This document shows, piece by piece, positions 1 to 7,558 of a DNA stretch of 64,000 nucleotides. Position 1 is the first letter of the stretch; each line of letters starts with the position of its first letter. The translations under genes and the position numbers were made by a program. The notes below the pieces were generated by a model, which saw only the letters and a list, made by a program, of their open reading frames with translations, was not told the origin of the DNA and searched no databases. The stretch comes from WRMS01 sp038562165 (lineage in GTDB: Bacteria; Bacillota; Peptococcia; DRI-13; UBA5745): NCBI GenBank assembly GCA_038562165.1, contig JBCFAO010000001.1:62001-126000 (forward strand), read 5' to 3'.

Positions 1-765
1 AACGTGTGTTTTTCTTTGAGAGCTGAACAGTGATATTGTCGTATACCAGACGCACCTTTTTAATTTCGTTCTCCTGATTGTATTTGCTCATATCATTAAG
101 ATAGCTGGTAAGGATGGTCTTTTGGGTATGGCGGATCAAAATATAATCCTTTGTTTCCACGAATTTAGCTACACAATCGGGCATCCCACCCACTATCAGG
201 TACTGCCTGTAATAGTTCATGGCGGCATCGTGCAAGGCTTGTGGCATCGCTGAATCGCTTTCAAAGCAAGTCTTAATTTGCATGACCAAACTGTCCTCAT
301 CCAGGGCCAGCAAGAACTCCTCAAAATCCATTGGGTAGAGTGTCTTGATATCCACCTTGCCGACGGGGAAGGAGAATAGTTCTCTGTTAACAGCCACACC
401 CAATAAACTTCCGGCCGCAATCACGTGATAGTCCGGCGCATTTTCGCAGAAGTATTTCAAAGATGTAAGAGCCCTCTCGCATAGCTGAACCGCATCGAAA
501 ACGATGAGGGTTTTTTTTCGTATGATCGTTTGGCCGGCAAGGCGGGATAATATGGGCACCAAATAGTCTGGATCCAGACTTTCTTCAAAAGTTTTTATCA
601 GTGAAGGATTTGTTTCAAAATTAAAATAGGCGACGTTTTCGTAATTATTCCGGCCAAATTCGAGAATCGAATAGGTTTTTCCTACCTGTCTGGCGCCTTG
701 TAAAATAAGGGGCCTGCGAAGTTTTTTAAGTCTTACACCAGTAAAAAAATTGACATATGTCTTAC
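1..765 (-). pseudogene. Decayed DUF4143/AAA_14-type ATPase, runs off the left edge
   Basis: Reading the minus strand gives one open frame from about 765 to the window edge. It is clearly homologous to the intact ATPase at 4638-5936: GARQVGKT P-loop, then RALTSLKYFCENAPDYH, AAGSLLGVAVNRE and FPVGKVD. Two things suggest decay. No ATG, GTG or TTG lies in frame before the P-loop; the first is a TTG in the YLVP segment. The Walker B acidic pair, DE in the paralogue, reads DA (VFDAVQ), so the catalytic glutamate is lost. The tetR promoter at 750-778 sits where the start of this gene should be, as if the tetR operon replaced its 5' end. The C-terminal half lies outside the window. Family members are ATPases of unknown or defence-linked role. 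A non-canonical start cannot be excluded. Confidence 0.75.
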
Positions 766-778
766 TTTTTGTTAATAT
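750..778 (+). promoter_or_regulatory. Sigma-A promoter of the tetR operon with a palindromic site
   Basis: TTGACA at 750-755 and TAATAT at 773-778 are separated by 17 bases. The perfect 10-base palindrome GACATATGTC covers 752-761, and the heptamer GTCTTAC occurs at 730-736 and 760-766. These are candidate operator elements for the TetR-family protein encoded just downstream. This is inferred from sequence only. Confidence 0.6.
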
Positions 779-824
779 CTGAATTACGATTAAAAGACAG
801 GACGACAGATAGGAGGTATGCTCT

Positions 825-1376
825 GTGTATAAAGGAACGAATCCCTCTGCTAAGCGTTCGCAGGAGTGGATTGCTAATTCTCTTGTTTCTTTGATGCGGG
901 AAAAATCCTTCGAACAAATTTCAATAAAAGAAATCATGGAAGACAGCAAGCTGGCCAGGCAAACTTTTTATCAGGTATTTGATTCGAAAGAGGATGTGCT
1001 GGAATATTACATGGATTGTTTGTTTGCCGAATATTTAAAACGTTGTGAAGCGGAGGTGGTTGGCAATCTCTGCGACGCCGCAAAATTATTTTTTAAATTT
1101 TTCAATCAAAATGAGTCTTTTATCGAGTCTTTGGCACAAAATCACAAGGTGGGTATCCTGCAAAAAAAATGCAACGACTATTTGCAAAACGAACGCTTTA
1201 TGAAGTTCACCCATGCCGGCATTCATAATCCCCAGGAAAAAGCCTTTGCTTCCGCTTTCGTTACGGCAGGATTAATCGGTTTGCTGGTAGACTGGTTTAA
1301 AAGCGGCAAGACTGTCGGCACAGAAGAGCTGGCTAATCTTGTTTGCAGAATCACCAATACAAAAACCACTGAATAA
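825..1376 (+). CDS. TetR/AcrR-family transcriptional regulator
   Basis: 183 residues. The N-terminal helix-turn-helix (about residues 10-55) has the typical pattern SFEQISIKEIMEDSKLARQ followed by TFYQVFDSKEDVLEYYM, which is characteristic of TetR-family DNA-binding domains. The C-terminal part is helical and divergent, as usual for the ligand-binding domain. The start is GTG at 825, preceded by AGGAGG at 811-816. The stop codon is followed after 12 bases by the next gene, so this regulator leads an operon with the CGGC protein and the DUF401 permease. It probably represses its own promoter at 750-778. The ligand cannot be predicted. Confidence 0.88.
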   Translation: MYKGTNPSAKRSQEWIANSLVSLMREKSFEQISIKEIMEDSKLARQTFYQVFDSKEDVLEYYMDCLFAEYLKRCEAEVVGNLCDAAKLFFKFFNQNESFIESLAQNHKVGILQKKCNDYLQNERFMKFTHAGIHNPQEKAFASAFVTAGLIGLLVDWFKSGKTVGTEELANLVCRITNTKTTE

Positions 1377-1388
1377 GGAGACAACGTA

Positions 1389-1721
1389 ATGAAAGTTGGC
1401 ATAATCAGATGCATGCAAACGGAAGACTATTGCCCTGGCACCGCAGACTTCCGGGTAATTCGTGAGAAAAAAGGGGCTTTTGAAGGTGTGGCTGAGGATA
1501 TCGAGTTGATCGGCTTCACCAACTGCGGCGGCTGTCCCGGCAAAAAGGCGGTGCTGCGGGCAAGAGAACTGGTGAAAAGAGGAGCGGATACCATCGTTTT
1601 TGCCTCCTGCATCCAAAGGGGCAATCCAATCGGCTACCCTTGTCCTTTTGCGAAAAAAATGAGAGAGATCGTCGTTAAGGACTCTGGGGAGCAAATCAGA
1701 ATCTTGGATTATACCCATTAA
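1389..1721 (+). CDS. CGGC-domain putative metal-binding protein
   Basis: 110 residues. It contains the motif TNCGGCPGKK near residue 46, which gives the CGGC family its name, plus further cysteines at MRCMQ-like residue 8, the CIQRGN segment and YPCPFAKK. Conserved cysteines suggest binding of a metal or an Fe-S cluster; the biochemical role of this family is unknown to me. It starts 12 bases after the TetR gene with GGAGA upstream and is followed 30 bases later by a DUF401 permease, so co-transcription is likely. A metal-related stress or export function is an inference from the cysteines and the adjacent transporter. Confidence 0.75.
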   Translation: MKVGIIRCMQTEDYCPGTADFRVIREKKGAFEGVAEDIELIGFTNCGGCPGKKAVLRARELVKRGADTIVFASCIQRGNPIGYPCPFAKKMREIVVKDSGEQIRILDYTH

Positions 1722-1751
1722 TCTTTAAACTGTGGAGTTGCGGAGGTATTT

Positions 1752-2966
1752 ATGGCTATCATTAAACTGCTTGTTGTTTTTGCCGTCATGGTAATTGTGC
1801 TGAAACTAAAAAAGCCTTTATTCCTGGCCATCATTGGGGCAACGATTGCTACCGCCCTTTTATTCGGTATAGGTTTGGGGCCTTTTTTTTCTGCCTTATA
1901 CCGGGGAGCCACCGGCTGGGGCACCCTTTCCATACTGCTGGTCTTCTATCTTATTGCCTTTCTCCAGCGGATGCTGGAAAAGCGGGGCAGCCTGAACCTG
2001 GCCCAGCAGTCCTTAAACCGCTTATTTAACAGCCGGAGGATCACGGCTTCTTTGGCCCCCTTCCTCCTTGGCCTGCTGCCCTCGGCCAGCGTCGTTATCC
2101 TCTGCGGCGAAATCGTAGAAAACACTGTCGGCAAGGATTTAGCCACGGAAGAAAAAGCTTTCGTCACCTCATTTTACCGTCATATTCCCGAAAGCTTTCT
2201 GCCCACCTTTTCTTCTGTGGTTATTGCCATTAACCTGACCCAAGGCGCGGTAACCGCCGGCTCTTTTATACTGGGCATGGTGCCTATGGTCATTGTGCTG
2301 GCCCTATTGGGTTACGTTTTTTACCTGAGAAGAATCCCTAAAGAAACCATGCTTCCTCCCAGCAACAACAAGTGGCGGGACTTTTTAAACCTTTGCATAG
2401 GCTGCTGGCCCATCGCTTTGATTATTGCCTTGATCCTTACCTTTGATATTCCTGTGTATCTAGCCGCCGCCATCTCCATCCTGCTTTTTATCTTAATCGG
2501 CCGTTTCAGTTTAGGAGAGCTAAAGCCCTTTGTAAAGTCTGCCATTGAATCAAACCTGTTAATCAGCACTTTCTTTATTATGCTGTTTAAAGAGGTCTTA
2601 GGCGCTACCGGAGTTATTGCTACTCTGCCGGCTTTATTTGCCAAACTCCCCCTGCCGGAATTCCTAATTTTCGCACTGATCTTCTTCTTCGGAACAGTTG
2701 TCAGCGGCTCTCAGGCCATTGCCGTAATCGGCATTCCTTTGGTATTCATGTCCATTACGTCAGGCCATCTGCCCATGTTCATCCTGCTGATGGGTATGAC
2801 CTTTGCCGCCAACCAAATCACGCCTACCCATGTCTGCCTGCCCATTGCCGCCGAGTATTTTCATATCAGCTTTGACGCTTTGGTTAAGCAATCCCTTCCC
2901 GTCCTGGCTGTTTTCTGTGCCGCCCTTTTCGGCTATTACTTTTTACTGATGCTTTTTGTATATTGA
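1752..2966 (+). CDS. DUF401-family integral membrane permease
   Basis: 404 residues, strongly hydrophobic throughout, with about ten to eleven predicted membrane spans. The N-terminal LLVVFAVMVIVLKLKKPLF, the central LLPSASVVILCGEIVENT stretch and the late GTVVSGSQAIAVIGIPLVF segment match the DUF401 family as I recall it, which is distantly related to ion/organic-acid permeases such as ArsB/NhaD and GntP. Substrate unknown. It follows the TetR and CGGC genes with GGAGG at 1741-1745 as ribosome binding site, and a second unrelated-looking permease follows 90 bases later. The cluster may form an uptake or efflux unit controlled by the TetR protein. Confidence 0.72.
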   Translation: MAIIKLLVVFAVMVIVLKLKKPLFLAIIGATIATALLFGIGLGPFFSALYRGATGWGTLSILLVFYLIAFLQRMLEKRGSLNLAQQSLNRLFNSRRITASLAPFLLGLLPSASVVILCGEIVENTVGKDLATEEKAFVTSFYRHIPESFLPTFSSVVIAINLTQGAVTAGSFILGMVPMVIVLALLGYVFYLRRIPKETMLPPSNNKWRDFLNLCIGCWPIALIIALILTFDIPVYLAAAISILLFILIGRFSLGELKPFVKSAIESNLLISTFFIMLFKEVLGATGVIATLPALFAKLPLPEFLIFALIFFFGTVVSGSQAIAVIGIPLVFMSITSGHLPMFILLMGMTFAANQITPTHVCLPIAAEYFHISFDALVKQSLPVLAVFCAALFGYYFLLMLFVY

Positions 2967-3056
2967 TTGAAACCTTCCCCTTCTCTAATCCCTGAAAAAA
3001 TGGTACTCTATTAGTATCAAAGAATATCAAAAGGCAGCACACATGGAGGAGACAAG

Positions 3057-4445
3057 ATGAATAGTAAGACTTACACCGCCAAGGATCATTTATTGCGATG
3101 GATCAGTATTGCTTTTGCCACCTTATTTGTCATCAATTATTTTGCCAAGATGGAGTCCCTCCGTCTAATCTGCGCCTTTTTCCTAATTATTATTTTATCC
3201 CAAAGCTTCCGCCAAATGCGCCCTGTCAATCTGCGGGTGGTGGGCGGGCTGTTTTTAGCCGGCGCCGTTATTTTGATCTGGTCCCGTGCCGATATTCATA
3301 CCTGGCTGGAGGCATTGATGCAAAATGCCAGCCTGGCCACCATGTTTACGGCGGCTCCCATGCTGGCACTGCCCTTTTATTATGAGGATTATCAAGGCGA
3401 GCTGGCCCGGTTTGCCCGGTTTAAAATGCAATCTTTGTCAACCTTTATGTTGCTGAATGCCTTCAGCGGCTTTTTCTTAAGTCTCTTAGTAGGCGTAGGC
3501 GCTGTGGTAATTGCCTACGAAATGTTTTACCCTCATAGCAAAATGTACGATGCGGAAGAATTGTTTTATCCTTCCCTGACCCGCTACAATTGCTCTCCCG
3601 GCTTTTTGGCCCCGGCCTGGGCTTCTATTGCGGTGACCACCATGGCGACGGGTACGCCCTGGGTTTCCCTTGTGCCCATAGGGCTGGCCTTTGCCTGCGT
3701 TTATATTTTGATTGATATGATTATGCTGTCCATTCATATCCGGCGGCGGCCGGGACGTTATCCCAAGCTGCAGCCTATTGCCGGCGAGAAGGTTAATTAC
3801 AAAAGAATCTTCATCATGCTGCTCCTGGCTGTAATTATGCTGGGGATGATCGGAACGATTAATGCCACTACCGGTTGGAGCTTGATGATCGTTATTCCTA
3901 TTGTGGCTATTTCCTTCCCCTTGCTGACAGCCCTTTTTCAAAGGAAAATCCCGGCCTACCGGGCGGGCATGGCTCAATATTATGACAAGTCCCTGCTGAA
4001 AGTCCGGACTGAAATAGGCCTCTTTACGGCAGCCGGTTTTCTGGGCAAAGCTCTGGAGGCCTCCGGTATCGGCGCCAAAATACCGGCTTTATTGCCGGAT
4101 TGGCTTCATGCCTATCCGGTTTTCATGATCATCGCCATCATGCTGGTGATTATTTTGCCCTCCTTGGTGGGCATTCATGCCGTAGCTACAGGCAGCGCCT
4201 TGCTGGCGGCCTTGACGCCGGCTGCGGTAGGAATGAACCAGATGACCTTCGTGCTGACGGTACTGGCCGGCTGGATGATCTCCATCATCGTATCGCCTTT
4301 TTCCGGTGCGGCTTTAATCGTTGGCGGCTATGCGGAGCAGCCTCCCTGGCAGATCTCCCTTGGCAAAAACGGCCCCTTCGGCCTGGCTTGCCTAATCGTG
4401 TTCAGCCTGCTGATTTTCCTGATTGGACCTTTTTTGCAGGTTTAA
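3057..4445 (+). CDS. Polytopic membrane protein, putative transporter
   Basis: 462 residues with around eleven to twelve hydrophobic spans, including IFIMLLLAVIMLGMIGTI, FMIIAIMLVIILPSLVGIHA and a C-terminal ACLIVFSLLIFLIGPFL. I do not recognise a specific family. The late IHAVATGSALLAALTPAAVGM segment and paired hydrophobic halves resemble ion-transporter superfamily permeases. GGAGGAGACAAG at 3045-3056 is the ribosome binding site. It lies 90 bases after the DUF401 gene with no terminator between, so it may belong to the same TetR-led operon. Function is an inference from topology only. Confidence 0.65.
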   Translation: MNSKTYTAKDHLLRWISIAFATLFVINYFAKMESLRLICAFFLIIILSQSFRQMRPVNLRVVGGLFLAGAVILIWSRADIHTWLEALMQNASLATMFTAAPMLALPFYYEDYQGELARFARFKMQSLSTFMLLNAFSGFFLSLLVGVGAVVIAYEMFYPHSKMYDAEELFYPSLTRYNCSPGFLAPAWASIAVTTMATGTPWVSLVPIGLAFACVYILIDMIMLSIHIRRRPGRYPKLQPIAGEKVNYKRIFIMLLLAVIMLGMIGTINATTGWSLMIVIPIVAISFPLLTALFQRKIPAYRAGMAQYYDKSLLKVRTEIGLFTAAGFLGKALEASGIGAKIPALLPDWLHAYPVFMIIAIMLVIILPSLVGIHAVATGSALLAALTPAAVGMNQMTFVLTVLAGWMISIIVSPFSGAALIVGGYAEQPPWQISLGKNGPFGLACLIVFSLLIFLIGPFLQV

Positions 4446-4462
4446 GCAGCAGACAGGGAGCT

Positions 4463-4548
4463 CACTGAAAAAGTCGCTTCCAATCCCGCCGCCTGTACAA
4501 AAATTGAATAATTCTGTGATGAGATCTGCTTCCACGACTTTTTCAGTG
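4463..4548. repeat. 14-base perfect inverted repeat, MITE-like or stem-loop
   Basis: CACTGAAAAAGTCG at 4463-4476 is exactly complementary to CGACTTTTTCAGTG at 4535-4548, with 58 bases between. The flanks (GACAGGGAG on the left, CTGGCAGACAGG on the right) continue a weaker complementarity. Such CAGTG-type ends are common on insertion sequences, so this may be a small non-autonomous remnant. It may also serve as a transcription barrier after the permease gene. Confidence 0.5.
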
Positions 4549-4586
4549 GCCTGGCAGACAGGCTAACGCTAAACATTCCAAAAATG

Positions 4587-4615
4587 TTGTATATCTCTTT
4601 TATTTTGGGTATAAT
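4587..4615 (+). promoter_or_regulatory. Sigma-A promoter of the AAA ATPase gene
   Basis: TTGTAT at 4587-4592 and TATAAT at 4610-4615 with a 17-base spacer, 23 bases before the ATG at 4638. GAGGTG at 4621-4626 is the ribosome binding site. Confidence 0.6.
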
Positions 4616-4637
4616 ATGTGCGAGGTGATAACATTTT

Positions 4638-5936
4638 ATGGAGCGTAAGATCATGCCTTCATTGCTTGAATGGAAGAAAAGCCCTGACAGAATGCCCATG
4701 CTGCTTTACGGAGCCCGTCAAGTTGGCAAAACATATACAGCTCTGACCTTCGGTAAAACACACTATAAAAACACGGTATATTTTAACCTGGAGGACTCCT
4801 TGGAGCTTAGCTCCATCTTTGAACGGGATCTTGACCCCAAACGCTTAGTGCGAGAGCTTTCCGTACTGGCCGGACAAAGTATTTTTGAAGAGGATACTCT
4901 TATTATCCTTGATGAGATACAGGCTTGCGAAAGAGCATTGACCAGTTTAAAATATTTCTGCGAAAAAGCTCCGGGCTATCATATTATTGCAGCAGGCAGC
5001 CTCCTGGGTGTGGCCCTTAATCGAGAGAAATATTCCTTTCCTGTGGGCAAAGTGGATATGTTGACCCTCTATCCTTTTGACTTTGAAGAATTTCTCTGGG
5101 CCATCGGCCAAAAAGATTTAAGTGATTTGATTAAGGAATGCTATTGCACCTTTTCATCCTTTTCCCTTCACGATAAGGCCATGGATTTATATAAAACTTA
5201 TTTAGTCACAGGCGGAATGCCCAGAGCAATATATGAGTATGCGGACAAAAAGGATTTCGACTTTGTTAAAGCCGTGCAAAAATCCTTAAACGACGCTTAT
5301 ATCGCCGATATGGCAAAATATGCAACAGCTCAGGAAACCACCCGTATCATGGCCGCCTGGCAAAGCATACCTGCACAGCTTGCTAAGGACAACCGGAAAT
5401 TCCAATATAAAATAATTAAATCAGGGGCCAGAGCTTACGAATATGAGATACCGCTGCAATGGCTGCAAGCATCGGGTGTTATTAACCGCTGCATAAAGGT
5501 TACAGAAGGAAAAATGCCCTTGTCAGTTTATACGGATAATAACTCCTTCAAAGTTTATATGGTGGATACCGGCTTACTTTGCTCCAAATTTGATATTCCG
5601 CCTCATGTGATTATTTCAGGCTCTCACAGTTTTGACGGCTTCAAGGGGGCGCTGGCCGAGAACTATATTTGTCAGGCTCTCACAACGAACAATATTACCC
5701 CTTATTATTGGGAGTCGGCAGGTAAAGCCGAACTTGACTTTGTCTTTCAGGACAAGTCAGGCAATATTGTCCCCCTGGAAGCAAAATCTTCGGAAAATGT
5801 CCGTTCCAAAAGCCTTATGCGGTTTATACAGCTCTACGCCTCCCCTTATGCCATACGGGTATCGGCAAAAAACTTTGGTTATGAGCGCAATATAAAAAGT
5901 GTACCGCTATACGCAGTATTTTGTATTACCCCTTGA
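4638..5936 (+). CDS. DUF4143/AAA_14-type ATPase
   Basis: 432 residues. The AAA domain has a P-loop GARQVGKT near residue 26, Walker B ILDEIQ near residue 91 and the AAGSLLGVAL sensor region. The C-terminal half, with YMVDTGLL and a late ALAENYICQAL...YYWES..AELDFVF...PLEAKSS segment, is the DUF4143 region, which resembles a restriction-endonuclease-like fold (the ELDF...EAK pattern fits a PD-(D/E)xK nuclease site). Length is usual for the family, whose biological role is largely unknown. It has its own promoter and a long hairpin after it. A damaged paralogue lies at 1-765 on the other strand. Confidence 0.85.
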   Translation: MERKIMPSLLEWKKSPDRMPMLLYGARQVGKTYTALTFGKTHYKNTVYFNLEDSLELSSIFERDLDPKRLVRELSVLAGQSIFEEDTLIILDEIQACERALTSLKYFCEKAPGYHIIAAGSLLGVALNREKYSFPVGKVDMLTLYPFDFEEFLWAIGQKDLSDLIKECYCTFSSFSLHDKAMDLYKTYLVTGGMPRAIYEYADKKDFDFVKAVQKSLNDAYIADMAKYATAQETTRIMAAWQSIPAQLAKDNRKFQYKIIKSGARAYEYEIPLQWLQASGVINRCIKVTEGKMPLSVYTDNNSFKVYMVDTGLLCSKFDIPPHVIISGSHSFDGFKGALAENYICQALTTNNITPYYWESAGKAELDFVFQDKSGNIVPLEAKSSENVRSKSLMRFIQLYASPYAIRVSAKNFGYERNIKSVPLYAVFCITP

Positions 5937-5947
5937 TTAAGAAGTAT

Positions 5948-5999
5948 TTGTACAGTAAAACGGCATGGTCAGTTTTGACTATGCCGTTTTACTGTACAA
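5948..5999. terminator. 24-base-stem hairpin after the ATPase gene
   Basis: Left arm 5948-5971 and right arm 5976-5999 pair over 24 positions with a single mismatch and a four-base loop. No U-tract follows on either strand, so it is not a classical intrinsic terminator, though the AT-rich outer stem could stop transcription. The near-perfect long stem also fits a small mobile or palindromic repeat. Confidence 0.5.
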
Positions 6000-6029
6000 T
6001 GCCATTTGAATGGATAGGAATTGCTGCAC

Positions 6030-6058
6030 TTGACAACTCAAGGCTCCCAAAGTATAAT
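6030..6058 (+). promoter_or_regulatory. Fully consensus sigma-A promoter of the abrB-acyltransferase pair
   Basis: TTGACA at 6030-6035, 17-base spacer, TATAAT at 6053-6058: a perfect consensus match. The octamer AATCATAC occurs twice immediately downstream (about 6059-6076), a candidate operator for the AbrB-type protein. The first gene begins at 6120. Confidence 0.75.
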
Positions 6059-6119
6059 AATCATACAAATCATACTTTTACCCCAATACTAACCACTAAA
6101 AAGGATGTGAGATAATTCT

Positions 6120-6359
6120 ATGGCCTCCCCCAAAGGTAAGTATGCCTGGACTGTTAAAGTAGGCGAAAAAGGTCAATTTGTTATTCCGAAGGAAGCAAGA
6201 GAGATTTTCAATATCGAACCCGGCGATACATTGATTATTTTAGCCGATGAAAAGCAGGGCATCGCTATCCCCCCGCCGGATATGTTTGCCCAGCTGGCAA
6301 AGGCCATCTTTCCCGAAAATAGGTCTTCGGCAAAGGGCGGAAAGGAGGAAGAGGAATAG
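6120..6359 (+). CDS. AbrB/MazE-type swapped-hairpin DNA-binding protein
   Basis: 79 residues. The region VGEKGQFVIPKEAREIFNIEPGDTLIIL (residues 14-41) is the typical AbrB/SpoVT fold used by transition-state regulators and MazE-like antitoxins. The C-terminus is a charged tail ending KGGKEEEE. Its stop codon overlaps the GTG start of the acyltransferase by one base, so the two are translationally coupled. It probably regulates its own strong promoter at 6030-6058. No toxin-like gene is adjacent, so a plain regulator is more likely than an antitoxin. Confidence 0.85.
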   Translation: MASPKGKYAWTVKVGEKGQFVIPKEAREIFNIEPGDTLIILADEKQGIAIPPPDMFAQLAKAIFPENRSSAKGGKEEEE

Positions 6360-7426
6360 TGCCCCATACCGCTCTGCCAAGGAAAAATTATTTTGATAAT
6401 ATCCGTTGCGCAACGATCGTACTTGTGCTTATTTATCATGTTATTTATATTTTTAATAGTGCGGGGGTCGTCAGCAATATTCCCATACAGGGGATCCCGG
6501 CTCTGGACGCTATCTGTTACTTTCTTTATCCCTGGTTCATGTGTCTGCTGTTTGTGGTTGCCGGTATCAGCGCCAGGTATTCCCTGCAGACACGCAGTAC
6601 CGGACAATTTCTGCGGGAAAGGGTGCGAAAACTAATCATTCCTTACTTTGGCGGTGCGTTTTTGCTAGGCTGGCTTAACGGGTGGGTGACGGCCCATTAT
6701 GTGGATATGTTCGGTGGGCATGCGGTTCCCGGTTTAGTAAAGTATCTGGTGTATACTCTAAATATCGGCCCGTTGTGGTTTCTTTTGGAGCTGTTCGTGC
6801 TTTCCATGATTCTGCTGCTGATCCGCAGGATTGACCCCAGGGACAAACTTTGGACACTGGCTGGGAAAGCCGGTCTGCCGCTTATCCTTTTGCTCTTCCT
6901 GCCGGTATGGGGTTCCTCATTTTTGCTCAATCTGCCTGTTGTCGTTGTCTTTCGCAACGGAATTTACGGGCTGATGTTTCTGCTCGGCCATTATGTATTT
7001 TCCCATGACACCATTTTGGCAAAGCTAAATAAACATGCCGCTCTGTTTTTGATTATTGCCGTCGGATTGGGGATTGTTGAAGTCTGGTATTTCTTCGGTC
7101 AGAACTATACATCCGACACCTGCCTGCAGCATCCATTCACAAACCTGTACCTTTGGGCAATGATCCTCGCCATTCTGGGATGTGCTCAGAGGTGGCTTAA
7201 TTTCAGCAACTCCTTTACAAAGTATGTGCAAAAACGCAGTTTCGCCCTTTACGTGTTCCATTATCCGCTGCTGGTCACGGCGGCGTATCTGATCACGACT
7301 TATGCCGAATTGCCTATGGCGGCGGTTTATCTGATTTTACTGCCCTTCACTTTTGCCGCACCTATACTCCTTTATGAAATCATCAGCAGAATACCGGTCA
7401 TCCGCTATCTTTTGTTGGGGATATGA
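6359..7426 (+). CDS. Acyltransferase 3 family membrane protein
   Basis: 355 residues with about ten membrane spans. The N-terminus RKNYFDNIRCATIVLVLIYHVIYIF has the conserved RxxxxxxVxxxHxxY pattern of the acyltransferase 3 family, with the catalytic-type histidine in LIYHV. FLRERVRKLIIPYF is the second typical block. Such proteins O-acylate surface glycans or lipids, using acyl groups carried across the membrane. The start is GTG at 6359, overlapping the preceding abrB stop by one base; the abrB 3' end supplies GGAGGAAG. The target molecule cannot be inferred from the neighbours. Confidence 0.85.
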   Translation: MPHTALPRKNYFDNIRCATIVLVLIYHVIYIFNSAGVVSNIPIQGIPALDAICYFLYPWFMCLLFVVAGISARYSLQTRSTGQFLRERVRKLIIPYFGGAFLLGWLNGWVTAHYVDMFGGHAVPGLVKYLVYTLNIGPLWFLLELFVLSMILLLIRRIDPRDKLWTLAGKAGLPLILLLFLPVWGSSFLLNLPVVVVFRNGIYGLMFLLGHYVFSHDTILAKLNKHAALFLIIAVGLGIVEVWYFFGQNYTSDTCLQHPFTNLYLWAMILAILGCAQRWLNFSNSFTKYVQKRSFALYVFHYPLLVTAAYLITTYAELPMAAVYLILLPFTFAAPILLYEIISRIPVIRYLLLGI

Positions 7427-7456
7427 GGATTATATCCTTGGTTTCCTTTAACACAA

Positions 7457-7505
7457 AAACCCCGTGTAAGCCAACGGTAGCATACCAATGGTTTACACGG
7501 GGTTT
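7457..7505. terminator. Bidirectional intrinsic terminator between acyltransferase and catalase
   Basis: Arms 7457-7473 (AAACCCCGTGTAAGCCA) and 7489-7505 pair with one G-U. A T-run follows on the plus strand and an A-run precedes on the left, giving a U-run for the minus-strand transcript. It sits between two convergent genes. Confidence 0.8.
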
Positions 7506-7558
7506 ACTCATGCCCTTTAATGTTTCATAGCTTGTTAAAGGTTGTTACATAACCCCTC

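Noticed and set aside
5921..6115. 64-codon plus-strand frame
   Set aside because: It spans the 24-base hairpin and the consensus promoter, so it is not a gene.
6120..7426. Toxin-antitoxin pair led by the AbrB/MazE-like protein
   Set aside because: The coupled partner is a membrane acyltransferase, not a toxin fold.
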